NCBI GenBank assembly: GCA_003024785.1
Contig: PUQB01000414.1
Span: forward strand, 62,001 to 126,000
Direction of reading: 5' to 3'
Length of the DNA: 64,000 nt
DNA from: Selaginella tamariscina
Taxonomy: Eukaryota; Streptophyta; Lycopodiopsida; Selaginellales; Selaginellaceae
Below the pieces are notes generated by a model that was not told where the DNA came from, did not search any database, and saw only the letters and a list, made by a program, of their open reading frames with translations. Shown piece after piece: positions 1 through 12,113 of this stretch (the first letter of the stretch is position 1; each line of letters begins with the position of its first letter). A program made the translations under genes and the position numbers.

Positions 1-189
1 CTGAATCAGAATCCAATAAGAAATGAAAAACAAACTCCATAGCCATGAACAAAACCAACCATAGTAGACAATCCCTTGGATTCTCAAAATCTTTAAAAGT
101 GACTTTTGATTAAAAACATAAAGATAAGGGAAAACAATAATAATTTACAAAATGCAAACTATAAGTTACATAATTGCCTATTCCTTATT

Positions 190-1020
190 ACCACTACTAT
201 TGCAAAGGTCGTCTGCAATTTGATTCATGGCTGCAGCAAATTGAAGAATTGTAGTGTTCTTGTCCCTTGACGTTGCCATTTGCATGTCAATCTACTACTC
301 AACTGTGAGTTCTTGACTTTTAATTGTCGATCAAATTACAAGTTCTTCCCAGGTTGAATTGCTTCTCTTTCATTTCAAGTTCACGCAATAACAATTTGTT
401 ACCATCTTGTAGGGCTAGACTACTTCTTCTTTAGCTCTTTCCGTTTTCATGTGCTCCTAGGGATCTGATCACCATCTTTATCTGACCCTTCATCATCCTT
501 TGTAGGATAGCTATTAAAGCTATACCAGAAGCTAGTGTTGTTGGAGGACCCCAGTCAAAGTCATTGCTAAATTATGGAGTCATGGAGCTTCGATCACCTT
601 GGAATGAGTCACCAATTCATACAAATCCATGACTAGAAGATTAAGTTGCTTCTGCTCCTGCCGCAACAAACTTGAATAGCGAGTAGCTCTTATCTTCTTA
701 TTATGATCTAAGATAGCCTTGTAGTCATTGACTATGTTCTCCCATTTCTTTGGCATGCTTTACATCTCAATCATCCCTTAGCTTGCATATGGATTGCAAT
801 GTTTTGTTCCTTGTTGTGCAGTGACTGAAGCTAAGCTATCTACTTGTCATTCCCATCCAAGCAATGAATTCTACCATTTTAGCTCAACCAGCACATGCAT
901 CTCTGTTTGCATCCATTCCTAGACCGATGCCTTTTACCAAGCCTTCCACCATTCTCCTAGTTTTGCAAAGTTGGCCCTTGTGAAACATGTCCACGGCTCA
1001 ATCCTGCCCTACCTCAACAT
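190..1020 (-). pseudogene. Degenerate trihelix/SANT-like DNA-binding protein remnant
   Basis: Read on the minus strand, about 600-780 gives a stretch with the pattern KKWENIVNDYKAI followed by a basic segment. This resembles the third helix of the trihelix/Myb-SANT-like domain of plant GT factors and of PIF/Harbinger-associated proteins. Downstream pieces read like the family's C-terminal half: an acidic linker at about 480-520, then a Leu/Glu/Lys-rich helix containing LRELEMKEKQ near 360-400. Several stops and frame changes interrupt it and no start codon is evident, so it is broken. It could be a Harbinger transposon accessory gene or a decayed host transcription factor. The call rests on motif resemblance only. 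Confidence 0.3.
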
Positions 1021-1042
1021 CTTTCACTTCATTGAAGATTTG

Positions 1043-1180
1043 ATCAATCGAGCTTAGGCCAAGGCCAAAACATAGCTCAGTCGAGCTATGCCCAACAATG
1101 CTCGATTGAGCTCTAGCCGAGCCCCAGCTTAGCTAAAAGCTGTGCTAAATGGAGCTTGATTGAGCTCCATTTAACTAGGC
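1043..1180. repeat. Cluster of short TCGAGCT/GATTGAGCTC-type repeats
   Basis: Several copies of TCGAGCT, CGATTGAGCTC and TTGATTGAGCTCC occur in both orientations within about 130 bp, giving overlapping inverted repeats able to fold. No gene is visible here. A purine-rich GAGGAGAAGA tract follows at 1249-1300. Confidence 0.5.
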
Positions 1181-1299
1181 CATTGCCGATTTGTTGCTAC
1201 AGCCCTGATGTTCCAATAGGGTCTTCATCCCTACCCTATTGATGCAAGATGAGGAGAAGACAAGGAGAAGATGATAGAAGAGGAGAAGATGATGAAGAA

Positions 1300-4200
1300 G
1301 AGAATTTGCTTACCCCAGCCCAATTCTCTAGCACCATCTGCCACACCCCCTTACCATTCTTTGCTTTACCCTCCTATGCCACGCTGACAAACCCTAGTGC
1401 CATCCCATAAACTTTAAGTGACATGTCCCTGTTTATTTAACATTTACAAAAAAATTTATGGACCCACTAAGGTATGGGAATGGGTGAAAACACCCATCTC
1501 CTTAACTATCAAACCCATAAATCCGTTAAGTATGTAATCCTTATTTTTAAAGGTTGATGGAAACAAAAAAACCCATAAAATGCACTAGTTATGATATGTA
1601 AGGGCCAGTGGAAATGACCCTTTATTTATTAACATACTGTAAGACAACTATGATAACTCAAGTTCATAATTTGTGGAAATGCTTTAGGAGTTGGTAGCGA
1701 GCGGGATACTACAAAATAACATGCAAGTTTGTTTTCTTTTGGTTTCAACATTGAAGAAGCGCAACAATATCATAGCATAGCTTGCAAAGGTTAAATCTAA
1801 GAAGTTCGATAAGCTGTAAGAAGTTCAAAAGAAATAACAGTAGTGAAGGAGCTTGCAGTAGTAGCACACTTAAAAACCCAAGAAAACAATTGTTTTGCAT
1901 TGGCTCCTGAGTTTGTGATTGAGGAATTATGTAAGGTTCATCAAGAAGAGTAAATAATTGACTATATGATCATGGAAAAAGAATTCTATAACTTGAATTA
2001 AAAAAGGTAAATTAAACAAATAAGAAATTACTACTCATTACTCAAGCAATAAATGATAATTTCCTTAAATACATTTTACAATTCAAATATAATTTAATAT
2101 TAAAATATTTAATATGAGTTAAACATAAAATATTATTAAAATATTTTAGCATTTTTATTATTATTATTTCTTAAAGAAAGTTTAACTATCGTATTAAGCA
2201 TATTTTTGGAACATATTATATCACTTAAAATCACTTTCAATGTGAAAAAAAACTTATTAAAAGTTTGATATTTTACCTAGTTTGAATTGTATATATATAA
2301 TACATTTTTATATATTTATGAATAGATGTATCTATATATTGTAATAATAAATATTATATTCATCTCACATGATTATTAATTCTTAAATAAAATTTTCACA
2401 TTTACATTTTTAACCATATGAATATTCATATGAGTAACCAAATGAAAAACATTTTATTTACCTTTAAAAAGAGTAAGTTACTTCATAGATTATAAATATT
2501 AATAATTTAATTTAATAATTATAGATGAGCAACTATAATGTGAGTCTAAACCATGATGTAACAATTAACAATGTGCGAGAGATAGAGAGTCAAAGTTACA
2601 TACATTACATTGTTCTAAGATATTCCATGTAAGAAGTTCTAATTTATTTATTTATTTATTTTATGTCTATGTGCAAGTGTGTGTATCCCATATTGTATGT
2701 ACACATACATATCATTCAGTTATTATATATGAGATAATGCATATCAATTTTGAAGTGCACACACACACACCAACACACACACACACACACTTCAAGTTTT
2801 TATATGCTATTTGGATTATGTGCTTGTGTGAATGAAAAGGGTAAGAGTTATATAAATGTATGCTGTAATCATGTTATATATGTATAAATATTGTTCAAAA
2901 TGTATTAACCATATAAGATAATAATAATTTTACTTCAAGGTGCACTGTATAAATACACTTATTTATAAATTAAAAAAGTTATGTGTTATATATGGTTCAA
3001 ACTAAGTGTGAAATTTGATAAGTCTACTTTATAACTTATTATTTCTAATCATTTTATATTCATTTTAATTTCTTTAATTATGTTATATGAGTTTTTTTAA
3101 TTATCAATCATAAAAACATATAAATTAAATGTGTTAATTCTTATTGTACGATTATACAAATATATTTAAATATAAGGAAACAAGTTAAGACATAATTTTG
3201 AACTTTTTTCAACTTTAATGTTTTATTTAAATATTAAAATTCACATTAATTGTAAATATTTTTCATTATCTTAAAATACGTTTGTATTTACATAAGAAAT
3301 TTGCTTTATTAAACTCATTTTACATTAAAAAAAAACATAGAATATATTCTTTCACTTAATATCTAGAACCTTGATACATTTTACACTAATAACAACTTTT
3401 ATTTCAAAAATAATTAATACAAAAGTTATCAGTCATTTGTAATTGCTTTTAGGTTTAATTAATATAAAATATTGACTATTTTTCTAATAATTATAAATAT
3501 TTAATATAAAAGCATATTATTTAGTTTAATTCACAAAGTACATTTATGATACTATTTGAATAAGTATCGTCCTATTGAAATAACAAACTGAATGCAAAAA
3601 ATCACACTCTATTTGTACCACAGTTTCAAAACACGCTGTGAATGCTCTGTAACACAGTCAAACCGTGTTACCATGGATTGGTTTGACCGTGTTCACCCTA
3701 AAAAGAAAACCCTCATGCGAGCTTTGAGCGAGCACGATTCTTTCTTGGAGAGGAGAGGGGTTGTTGCCCAGGGTTGGCAGTGCTATGGCGGCTTGGGGAT
3801 TGTAGCGTGCATGCGCTTAGAGCAACAATAGCAGCAAGGCGTCTACATCGTCATCCTCGAGCAATCACGCGTTGGATTTTGGAGGTAGGGCTGGAAAATA
3901 TTGGGCGATGGCGTCTAGGAACTAGAGCCAGAGGAATGCATCAATGGGGCGACATCCATCATCCGATTGGTGTGGAGAAGAAGTGATCATTGGCGATCAA
4001 ATAAACTGTCATAGTGGGCATTGACACTAGTCTTGTAAGTGGTGTTCGTTGAGAGACAAGGTTTCAGGTGTAAACATGTTAGGGGGCATCTCACATGGGA
4101 AGCTGGTTATGACATCTTAAGTTGCGATGTCATTTTGGTAGAGAAGAGACAACAACTCAGGGATGGTTAAAACCATTGATGACCATGTTTTGGTTAGAAG

Positions 4201-4369
4201 ACACTAGATAGTTTCTACATGTGTTGAAGGTGTCCAAAGCAACGAGGGTGAGAATTTTGTTGCTTCCCAGAGTTCTACACCATGCAGCAATTCTGTCGAA
4301 GGGATTTCTAGGGCTTCCCAAAGTTCTACACCATGCAACAAAAGGGATTTCTTGGTTTTTCTCGCAACA
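1300..4369. other. AT-rich intergenic DNA, no gene recognised
   Basis: This stretch is mostly A/T with short open frames only. It holds an (AC)n microsatellite at 2759-2790. Around 4258-4350 there is a short duplicated block in which a phrase around TTCTACACCATGCA recurs. Short frames at 3592-3986 have no family features and I do not treat them as genes. Confidence 0.6.
2759..2790. repeat. (AC)n microsatellite
   Basis: Alternating AC dinucleotides, interrupted once by CA-CC near 2770. Confidence 0.9.
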
Positions 4370-5621
4370 AGCAAGGACTTAGAGATTCCTTTGATTTGAA
4401 AAGAAAGGAAGTAGTGGATATGGCCATAGGATGATTTTTCTGGAATGAGCACATACCTTTTGTGAAAGCTCATTCTCATCATTTCAAGAAAATGGTGGAA
4501 TAGATTGCAAGGCATGGGATTCCCTACGACCCTCCAACAGAGACAACATTGCAGAGCAATTGTTGCAAGTGGAAAAGCTAGTCGAAGCTCAACTTCCCAA
4601 GGTGAAGACACATTGAAAGAATTATGGGGTTACTCTTGTCGTTGATGCATGGAACAACACAAGGAATCGTCATATCATGGGGCTTGTTGCATACAGCAAA
4701 GGACAATCAGCTTTCCTTGAGGCCATTGATATGTCTTCTAGTAGGAAGACTGCCGATAATGTCTTTGCAACATGGGAGCGATTGTCGGAGAGGAGAATGT
4801 TCTTCTTGTTATCACGGACAGTGAGGCTTCAAACAAGGCTACTGCCAAGATTCTAGAGGCAAGGAGGCCAAAGATTGTGTGGGTTCCTTGCTTCGCTCAT
4901 TGTTTGAACAACCTCCAGAACCATTCACATCTGGTGGTGATTTTAGCATCCTTCTCTTCACAATGAAATTGAAGTTCAGTGAAACACGATTCTACAACAA
5001 CTTTCTTATGATAGAGATTGGTGAGTTGAGGTTGAAGCTACAACAAATGTTTGAGTGACACTTATACCATAAGGCCAGAGTCAAGGATAGATGTCAGGAA
5101 AGATGTTGAGGAATTATGTTCAACATAAATACTGGGACAAGGTCAAAACAAATGCTTGTTGTTTCAAGGAGGGTGATGTATTTGCTACAAATGGTTGACA
5201 TAGACGTGTTGTGATTGGGAAGGTCTATGAGGGGATGGACCAGATGAGTGAGAGCATCTGTCAACTAGAAGAAGATGATCTTAGGTATGATGAGCTGAAC
5301 CACTAATTTCAAATAAGTGGTGGGATTATCATAGCACCTTTCACTCTACGGCGTACATGCTTGATCCATAGTTTCAAGGGCGAGGACATGAAAAATCTAG
5401 GGAGGTTTCTAAGGATTGGAACATATATTTGGAGATGCAGTTCCCTGATTATCACTATAAAAAATCAGCTTTGTAAGTACATGAACTTTAAGGGTAGTTT
5501 TGGCACTGAGGACTTGCAGATGGATCATACAACAAAGGGTTCTATGCAATGGTGGGAGGACAACGGCTACTCCAGTCTAGATTTGGCAAAGGTTGGCAAT
5601 TCAAGTGCTTAGCTAGGCAAG
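4370..5621 (+). pseudogene. hAT-type (DUF659) transposase, decayed, 5' part
   Basis: Plus-strand frames together read as a hAT-superfamily transposase of the DUF659 type, which would bind and cut element ends. At about 4410-4540 lies the pre-DUF659 segment (AIG-FFW, HFKKMVE, YDPPTE). DUF659 itself spans about 4625-4920, with TLVVDAWNNTRNRH, then LLVITDSEASNKATAKIL, then WVPCFAHCLNNL (CAAHCL-like). Pieces of the helical insertion follow at 4980-5350, including RFYNN and GKVYEGMD. A QWWEDNGYSSLDLA segment near 5545-5590 is the start of the dimerisation domain. In-frame stops at about 4614, 4524 and 5058, plus frame shifts, make it non-functional. I did not identify an N-terminal BED zinc finger or terminal inverted repeats. 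The coding sequence resumes at 7430 beyond an inserted LTR. Confidence 0.75.
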
Positions 5622-6023
5622 TTCTTTGTCATAGTTTTTTACTATGACTTGACCCTTTACTTTAGAGGTTGATTGTTGTTACCTACTGTACTATGTTGAC
5701 AGACCCTAGATGTAGTGAGAAACAGCCCCGCTTAGTGCACTTAGGTGTTTAAGGGTAGTTCGGCCGGTTGTCCTTAGATATCGCAAAAACTCTAAGCAAA
5801 GGTAGCACTTATCTTCTAGAAAACATATCCCGATTTTGACGTCCTAGTTAAATGAGTTTGGCATGTTAAATAGGGTTAGGAACATCCCAGAGTTGACCTA
5901 ACCCTAGGGTTGCCCTAACCCACGCCCTGGGTAGCCTAGTTTAGGGGTAGGGGTTAGTGTGCAAACTCATCTCATTAACTAAGGGGCTGGCATTCCGTGC
6001 TAGCCCACTTACACATATAGGAA

Positions 6024-6051
6024 GGGGGGGGGGGGGGGGGGGGGGGGGGGG
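6024..6051 (+). repeat. G28 homopolymer inside the LTR
   Basis: Twenty-eight consecutive G. The same LTR position carries runs of C, read on the opposite strand, in every long copy (near 47255, 49869, 53935, 56311 and 61126). It lies about 10 bp upstream of a TATA-like AAAATAAGG in the sense of the LTR. Confidence 0.9.
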
Positions 6052-7382
6052 CTCCGTCACAAAAATAAGGTAGTATGAATAGGAGAGCTCCTGGGTTCAT
6101 AATTGAGTTCGTTGCTCTTTTGCCAATGCAAGCATTAGCTTGTGTCTTTAAGGTACAACCCTTTGTTGTGCCGCCCTAACTTCCAGATGACAGGGGTACG
6201 TCCCACATTCGGGGTAGTTTTACCCTTAACGTTGGCGAATCCATGTCTGGGAGGTCTTGTCGGAATGCATGTTCCAGGAGGCAGAGGTTGAAGCTTGTCT
6301 CCAGTCTCCTCCTCCATATCAAGCTAGGTGCAGCACTCATGGCCAAACAAAACATCCGTGTCCTTGTCCAACTATGGATGTGGGATCTTGTTTGACAGGT
6401 TCACTTTACCCAGTTTTCAAGGGTTCACTAAGGGGTTCTAGAGTTGACATTTAGGAGCCACGTTTGTGACACTTAGTGTAATTCTTGAATCTAAGGGCTA
6501 AGGCATGATAGCCCACATCGTGGAAGGCAGTTTGGAACATCTCTAAGGCCAGTGAATTCTGTCCGTTCTCTACATATCCGAGGATTAAAACGTTCCAGGC
6601 AGTGTCATATGGAGATATGACACTAAGTTAGACGTCACACAATACAACATTCGAGGCACACCCTTTGGGGTTGTGTCATGGGTTTGTCGCCAAGGGGTTG
6701 GATACTTTAGTAAACATGCATGCTTGTGCTCGCACTAGGGTGCTTAGCCTTGGGCATCCACTCAAGGGAGATTAGTTCTCGTAACTAGGTGTGTTTTGGC
6801 ACACTTGGCTAGGGGAGTGTTCTCCTTAGAATCTAGGGGTTGAACAACCTAAGCTTGTTAGCATGAACCCTTTTGTGAGGCACTTGCAAGGTCATGTACT
6901 TAGGGTTATCCAAACCTAGCCTTACGAAGTTTGCTTAATAGAACACTCATCTCCGCCTACAACGCACACTCATATCTTCACTAAGTACTAGCCCTAGGTT
7001 TAGGGTATGACTTGGCCACTCAAACCCTTAGGGTTAGTCGTGGTTCAGGGTACCCTTTATCACCCTAAAGGGGTTGTAGTCCCGGATGAGGATGATTTCT
7101 CAAGGGGTAAGTGACGATGCCTTAACTTTGTCATGGGGCATGTGTGAGACACATCTTTTTTGTGGGGTTAAGGCATGAGTTTATCTAGGTTTACTGGGAT
7201 AGGATCCTAAAGTCTACTCGAGATATCCTCTAGGGTTTGGGGGATGGTCAGGGTAGGACTTTAAGTCTTCTGTTTAACGAGGCAGACTCTTGGGGTCATC
7301 TTGGAAGACTTAGCGTTGCTTAAACAGGGAATTGACGTCGGAAGGCCACTTGGTTAGCCCTCCAGGTTAAAACTCTGACAAT

Positions 7383-7394
7383 TGGTATCAGAGC
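7383..7394 (+). promoter_or_regulatory. Primer-binding site, initiator-tRNA-Met type
   Basis: TGGTATCAGAGC starts two bases after the LTR end at 7380. It is complementary to the 3' end of plant initiator tRNA-Met, the usual primer of Ty3/gypsy and Ty1/copia reverse transcription. It fixes the orientation of this LTR family. Confidence 0.85.
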
Positions 7395-7429
7395 TAACAC
7401 GTGGCCGCCTTCGAGTTAAAACTCTGACA

Positions 7430-7565
7430 TTCTTCCTCATTTGTGGAGCGCTTGTTTAACATCTTTGGCCACGTCACTTCAAATAAGAAGAATTACTTGG
7501 CAATGAGCTAGACTACAGATTTGGTATTTGTGGCTAGTAACACCAAGTTATATATTTATCATAAA
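7430..7565 (+). pseudogene. hAT transposase, C-terminal dimerisation domain, separated part
   Basis: Immediately after the LTR insertion the plus strand reads SSFVERLFNIFGHVTSNKK, an internal stop, and then TDLVFVASNTKLY. This matches the hAT dimerisation pattern (SSxxERxWSxxxxIHxxKRNRL...DLVFVxxNLRL). It continues the transposase interrupted at 5621 once the 1.8 kb insertion and one copy of the TTCTT duplication are removed. Stops show it was decayed. Confidence 0.7.
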
Positions 7566-10500
7566 TATATAGTAAATGTACATATTAAAATTAGCTAATA
7601 TTTTGTATTTAACTAATTAAAGATTAGTGTTTTTGATTTCGTAACACAATATTATTCTATACTATTATATATATTTAATTTGAGAGATATTCTAATGATG
7701 TGGCATATTGTCATATTTATTAATATAATAATTGCTTTAGTTTAATTTTATCATTTATATTAATTCATCATTCAAAGCTAGCTAATTAGTACAAACTTGA
7801 TATTTTTTAAATTATTAATTGAAATTATTACTATACCTTTTGCATATACACTGGATGAAGTACACATTACCATAATTTTTTTTTTGACAAAAATTAAATA
7901 ACTGCAAGTTTGCCATGTCACCAGGAACATATCCAAGCTATGTAAATAATAATTGTCTTAGCTCTACAATGACATTGTTGATCTAGATTGAAGAAAGCCC
8001 CATATCACAACATAGATTAACTTTTAGAGACAATGTTTTACCCATAGACCTGGTTAAAGCCAATGCTTAATAGGCAGAGCAATAGCCTAATGGCTAACAC
8101 ACATGTCCCAACCAATTAATATAATTAACACCTGTTAACTAGTTTTTGCAGCATGGGTGATCATTGCTTTGTAGATGTGGCTAATTGGGTGTGAGAATCC
8201 TAAAACCTTTATTGTCAATGGATTATAATGTACTCATTGCCAACGACTCCCATACATGCATTCAACAAGATTCGATTGCTTTCCAAGATTTTTTTTATTT
8301 CTTCACTCCTTGGTTTGCTTTGTAAATAAAGATGGTGCATGGCTAGAATTGTTTGCTGGAAATTTAATTGCAATAGTAATTCATATAAATATGGTAAAGT
8401 TTTTGTTTTAAGGTTTTTAAACTTGATATCAATGCTTGTGTGCACCAATGCAATCATTGTGCTACAGGGTAAGTCCTTTGTAAATAAATGCATTCTTGCA
8501 AATTGTATTTATGTGTGTGCAAATGTTTCTGCGATATTGAGTTTGTGAATGAATTTGTTGATTGTGGCTTCATGTGCAATTCAAATGGCAACTTCTATGG
8601 AAACTAATCCAACAACATTGTAGCCGAAGCACAAAAGTCCACTCATGCTCTTGTTATTAATTACACCGTTTATCCACAATCTGAGTTTGATATGTTTATA
8701 TAAGTTGCAAATTTCATTTCATTTTTATTCAACTTGTTTACTTGGGACAAGCACCTCAAGATCTAATGCAAAATAATAGTTATCCTCTTGACCTCACCAT
8801 CAAAACAGCAATAATGCCTAGGTTGACCACTACCTTGATGACATGTCTTAAGAACCAACAATCATGCACTCGGACCTCAATCTCAATATGTATGGTTTAG
8901 CATTTGTGAGGAAGATTCTTTTGAAGTAACTATCCCAAGTTATTCCTTCTTGTGTATTTTCAATTTTTTATTGTCATAAATCTGGCTTATGTATACCCTT
9001 TATGTCAAGAGCAGGGACATGATCCAAAACATAAAAACACGTGTTGTGAACATTTAGACGTTTATGGAGAAGTGACAATCAACCTAACTTGCCACTTCAC
9101 CAACATTACCTAGTAGCCAAGTGGATTCGAGTGGAAAACTTTACAGTGAAAAATGAAGAACAATGAGACGTTGGCTCATGTTTATATTACATTGAATTTT
9201 ATATTATAAGTATCATCATTGTTGTGGATGATATTGATCCAAATGTGGGATGCATGCCAACCAACAATGGAACAAACCGTAGAAAATGTTTACGCATGGA
9301 AACTTTGTAGGTGTGTTGAATTTTGTTTATTTAATTTAAATTCGTGATATATATATGCAGACATTTTAATTTTTGTATATACATTTAATTGCATTTTCAC
9401 TGTGAGAGAGAGAAACCCTCATTGCAATAGCTTGCACCAACCGAAAACTTTAGGACTTCATGGATGTGAGTACTTTTCATAATTAGCAATTTGTTTAATT
9501 TTTCTTTATATTTACAAATTAAAATTTGAACTCAGCAAGCCACAAACTCAAAATAAAGATTGAGAAAGTTTGAGACTCTAGTAACATGTCCATTTTATTG
9601 ATGAGGAACATAATCAAACAGCCTATGGAATGTGATGCAAACACTGGCCCAAAGATGTTGTTTTATGACATTGAGAATGAAATCCAAACAACACAAACTT
9701 GTGAATGCTACCCACCTTACACGCAACACACTTTAACAATCCTCTCCCTATAAAACGTGAAGAAAATACACCCAACATCCAAGTACTTAGCTTGTTCTTT
9801 CGTTAGTGTTACTCATACGTTTATTTCAATCTACAGGTTACTTGATAGTATATGACCCTAAGGTCAAGAGAGTGGCACTTCTGTGCACGGGTTGTAAAGG
9901 AGGTGCTATTATATACAATGAGCGAGACTTACTCCATTGCCTTTATTATGGCTTGTAAGATGAAAAAATCATGCAAACCTTCCTTGTGATTCAAGATGAA
10001 AACTCAATTGGAAAGGTTTTCATAAGCTACCTTATGATCTCTTTGATACATCCTTCAACTATGAAGTTAGTGATATCCTACTCATCATAACTAGAGTGCC
10101 CAAAAGAAACATAATAAGTTTGGCATCTGGTTATGTAATTATCATTGCACAATTGTTTCCTTTGCACTAAAGTTTGAACTTAATGAATTTGACGAGGCTT
10201 TAATAAATTGGATTAGCAACCATTTGAATAATTATAATAGTTTACCATTGTCTTTCCAATTATTTTCATATGATGTATTTTAATGAACTAAGCATGTTTT
10301 ACTATTAACTAAATTTCCTTAGGAGTATATATTTACTTTTACTCAATGGTCAATTTTAATTAGGGTTTAGCTAGATAATCTTGTCCTTGTTTAAGCTTTG
10401 TTTACTATAAATTTAGTTATTTTACTTTAAGTTTTTTATGAATCTTTTGATTCAATCTAGAGTTTAATTTACTTAAACTTAACACATGCATATGTTAGCT

Positions 10501-10760
10501 TTGTTTAAGTGATTCTACCTTCCAAATAAATAAATCTTTAAGGTTTACTTTTTTGAATTGGTTTTGGTTCTGAAAAATTATTTTAAAACACTTTGTTTTA
10601 TTATTAAATTACCTTAACCTTATTTAAATGGACAATAGTTAATTTAAACAACATTACAGTGCTAGAAAACACAAATGCATATCACATCTTTATCCACTCA
10701 GAAATATACCAAATACGTTCACATTCTCACCTATTTAGCAACAGAGAACATGTTATGGCA
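7566..10760. other. Intergenic AT-rich DNA, no gene recognised
   Basis: Short frames at 8215-8548 show no family features. At 9835-10110 the composition becomes more codon-like, with several Cys and short frames broken by stops. This could be a decayed transposon gene, but I cannot assign it. The last 100 bp lead into the peroxiredoxin promoter. Confidence 0.5.
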
Positions 10761-10761
10761 A

Positions 10762-10768
10762 ATATATA
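10762..10768 (+). promoter_or_regulatory. Probable TATA box of the peroxiredoxin gene
   Basis: The sequence AATATATAAG lies about 70 bp upstream of the chosen ATG at 10833, a normal plant TATA-to-start spacing with a short 5' leader. No other element was identified with confidence. Confidence 0.45.
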
Positions 10769-10832
10769 AGCATGCGCTTCTCCTTTGGGGGGTTTTAGGG
10801 TTTATCATCCCCTGTTTTTAGGGCTGAACAGC

Positions 10833-11395
10833 ATGGGACTCAATCTGGGAGATGTGGTGCCGGATTTCGAGGCAGAATCGACACAGGGGAAGATCAAATT
10901 TCACGACTACATCGATGGCAGCTGGGCGATTCTGGTGTCGCACCCCAGCGATTTCACTCCGGTGTGCACCACTGAATTGGGATCCATGGCTTCCAGGATT
11001 CATGAATTCGACAAGCGCGGTGCAAAGATTGTGGCTCTCAGCTGCAACGATGTCCACTCTCACATTGAGTGGCTCAAGGATATTGAATCTTACTGCCCAG
11101 AGACCAAGGTATCATATTTCGTATAATACTCGTGCGCGTGCGCGTGCGTATTCATGTGGGTATTCTCCATTTGCTACTCTTTGAACTCTGTATATACATT
11201 TCTCTCTCTCTCATATTCATATATAAGTGGAAAACTTCTATTAGAAGATGTCTAGAAGATGCTGTACTCACACACACACACGCACAAATATATATATATA
11301 TATATATCGGGAACTTGTCCTATTTACGTATTTACCCCGCTTGAGCTTAATTTGCAATAGATGTTCACATTTCTTTTTTTTTTTTTTTTGTGTGT

Positions 11396-11443
<48 letters not shown>

Positions 11444-11982
11444 AATGCTTCTAAAAGTTTCTCATTAAATAGAATGGCTATCTGTATATTTGTTATTCAC
11501 TGTATATCTATATGTTTGAATCCCCCATCTCTCACTCTCTCACACGCACACGCACACACATGTTCAAACGCATTGAAACGAGTTTAACTACGTACAGGTG
11601 AAGTACCCAATTGTAGCTGATCCATCACGAGAGCTAGCAGTCAAGTTCGGAATGCTGGACCAGTGGAGAAGGACTCCGCCGGGGTGCCTCTTACATGCCG
11701 TGCATGCTTCTTCATCGACCCAGAGAAACGTATCCGCCTCACCATGCTCTACCCGGCAACCACAGGCAGGAACTTCGACGAGATGATCCGTGTTGGACTC
11801 TTTACAGCTGACGGACAAGTACTCTGTTGCTACTCCTGCCAACTGGCAGAGCGGTAAGAAATGTATGATCCTGCTGTTCTTTCTGACGAGCAGGCCAAGG
11901 AGAAGTTCCAAATGGCTTCCAGACCATCTCTGTGCCGTCTGGAAAGTCTTACATTCGCCTTGTCGATCAGCCCACTATGTAA
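10833..11982 (+). CDS. PER1: 1-Cys peroxiredoxin (PER1-type), two exons, frame disrupted in exon 2
   Basis: A Prx6-type 1-Cys peroxiredoxin reduces H2O2 and organic peroxides through one peroxidatic Cys; plant PER1 is mainly known from seeds and spores. Exon 1 (10833-11108) begins [17 protein letters not shown] and carries the catalytic motif [12 protein letters not shown] with Cys45. Exon 2 (11598-11982) holds the [13 protein letters not shown] block, the Arg-containing [11 protein letters not shown] motif, a VATPANW segment and a C-terminal tail ending QPTM. The 489-nt intron is full of microsatellites. Exon 2 needs four small corrections (near 11660, 11793, 11870 and 11908), all apparent base losses, to restore a protein of about 220 residues, the normal family length. 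Either these are assembly errors or the copy is a recent pseudogene. An in-frame upstream ATG at 10785 would add residues not typical of the family, so 10833 is preferred. Confidence 0.85.
11401..11440. repeat. (GT)n(GA)n compound microsatellite in the peroxiredoxin intron
   Basis: Five GT units run directly into fifteen GA units. A run of T precedes it at about 11372-11389, and TA repeats occur at 11289-11308 in the same intron. Confidence 0.9.
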
Positions 11983-12113
11983 GTAGTTTATTCACATTAT
12001 CTAAATGAATGCCATCTAGTGTTTCTCATCAATGTGTGTGTGTGTGCGTGCGTGTGTGAGATACACATATATGTCCCTTTTAATACGTAAATATTTATAA
12101 ATACATATCAAAA

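Larger units (their letters stand above)
5627..7429 (+). mobile_element. LTR retrotransposon deletion derivative (LTR plus primer-binding site) inserted in the hAT gene
   Basis: A 1754-bp LTR (5627-7380) begins TGTCATAG and ends ACTCTGACA. It is followed at once by a tRNA-iMet-type primer-binding site (7383-7394), so this is a 5' LTR in plus orientation. Only about 30 bp of internal DNA follow before a second copy of the LTR's last 16 bases ends at 7429. Direct repeats TTCTT flank the whole unit (5622-5626 and 7430-7434). The simplest reading is a complete insertion that lost nearly all of its body by recombination between the leader and the far end of the 3' LTR. It belongs to the same family as the LTRs at 48497, 55023 and 59681. 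Confidence 0.85.
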
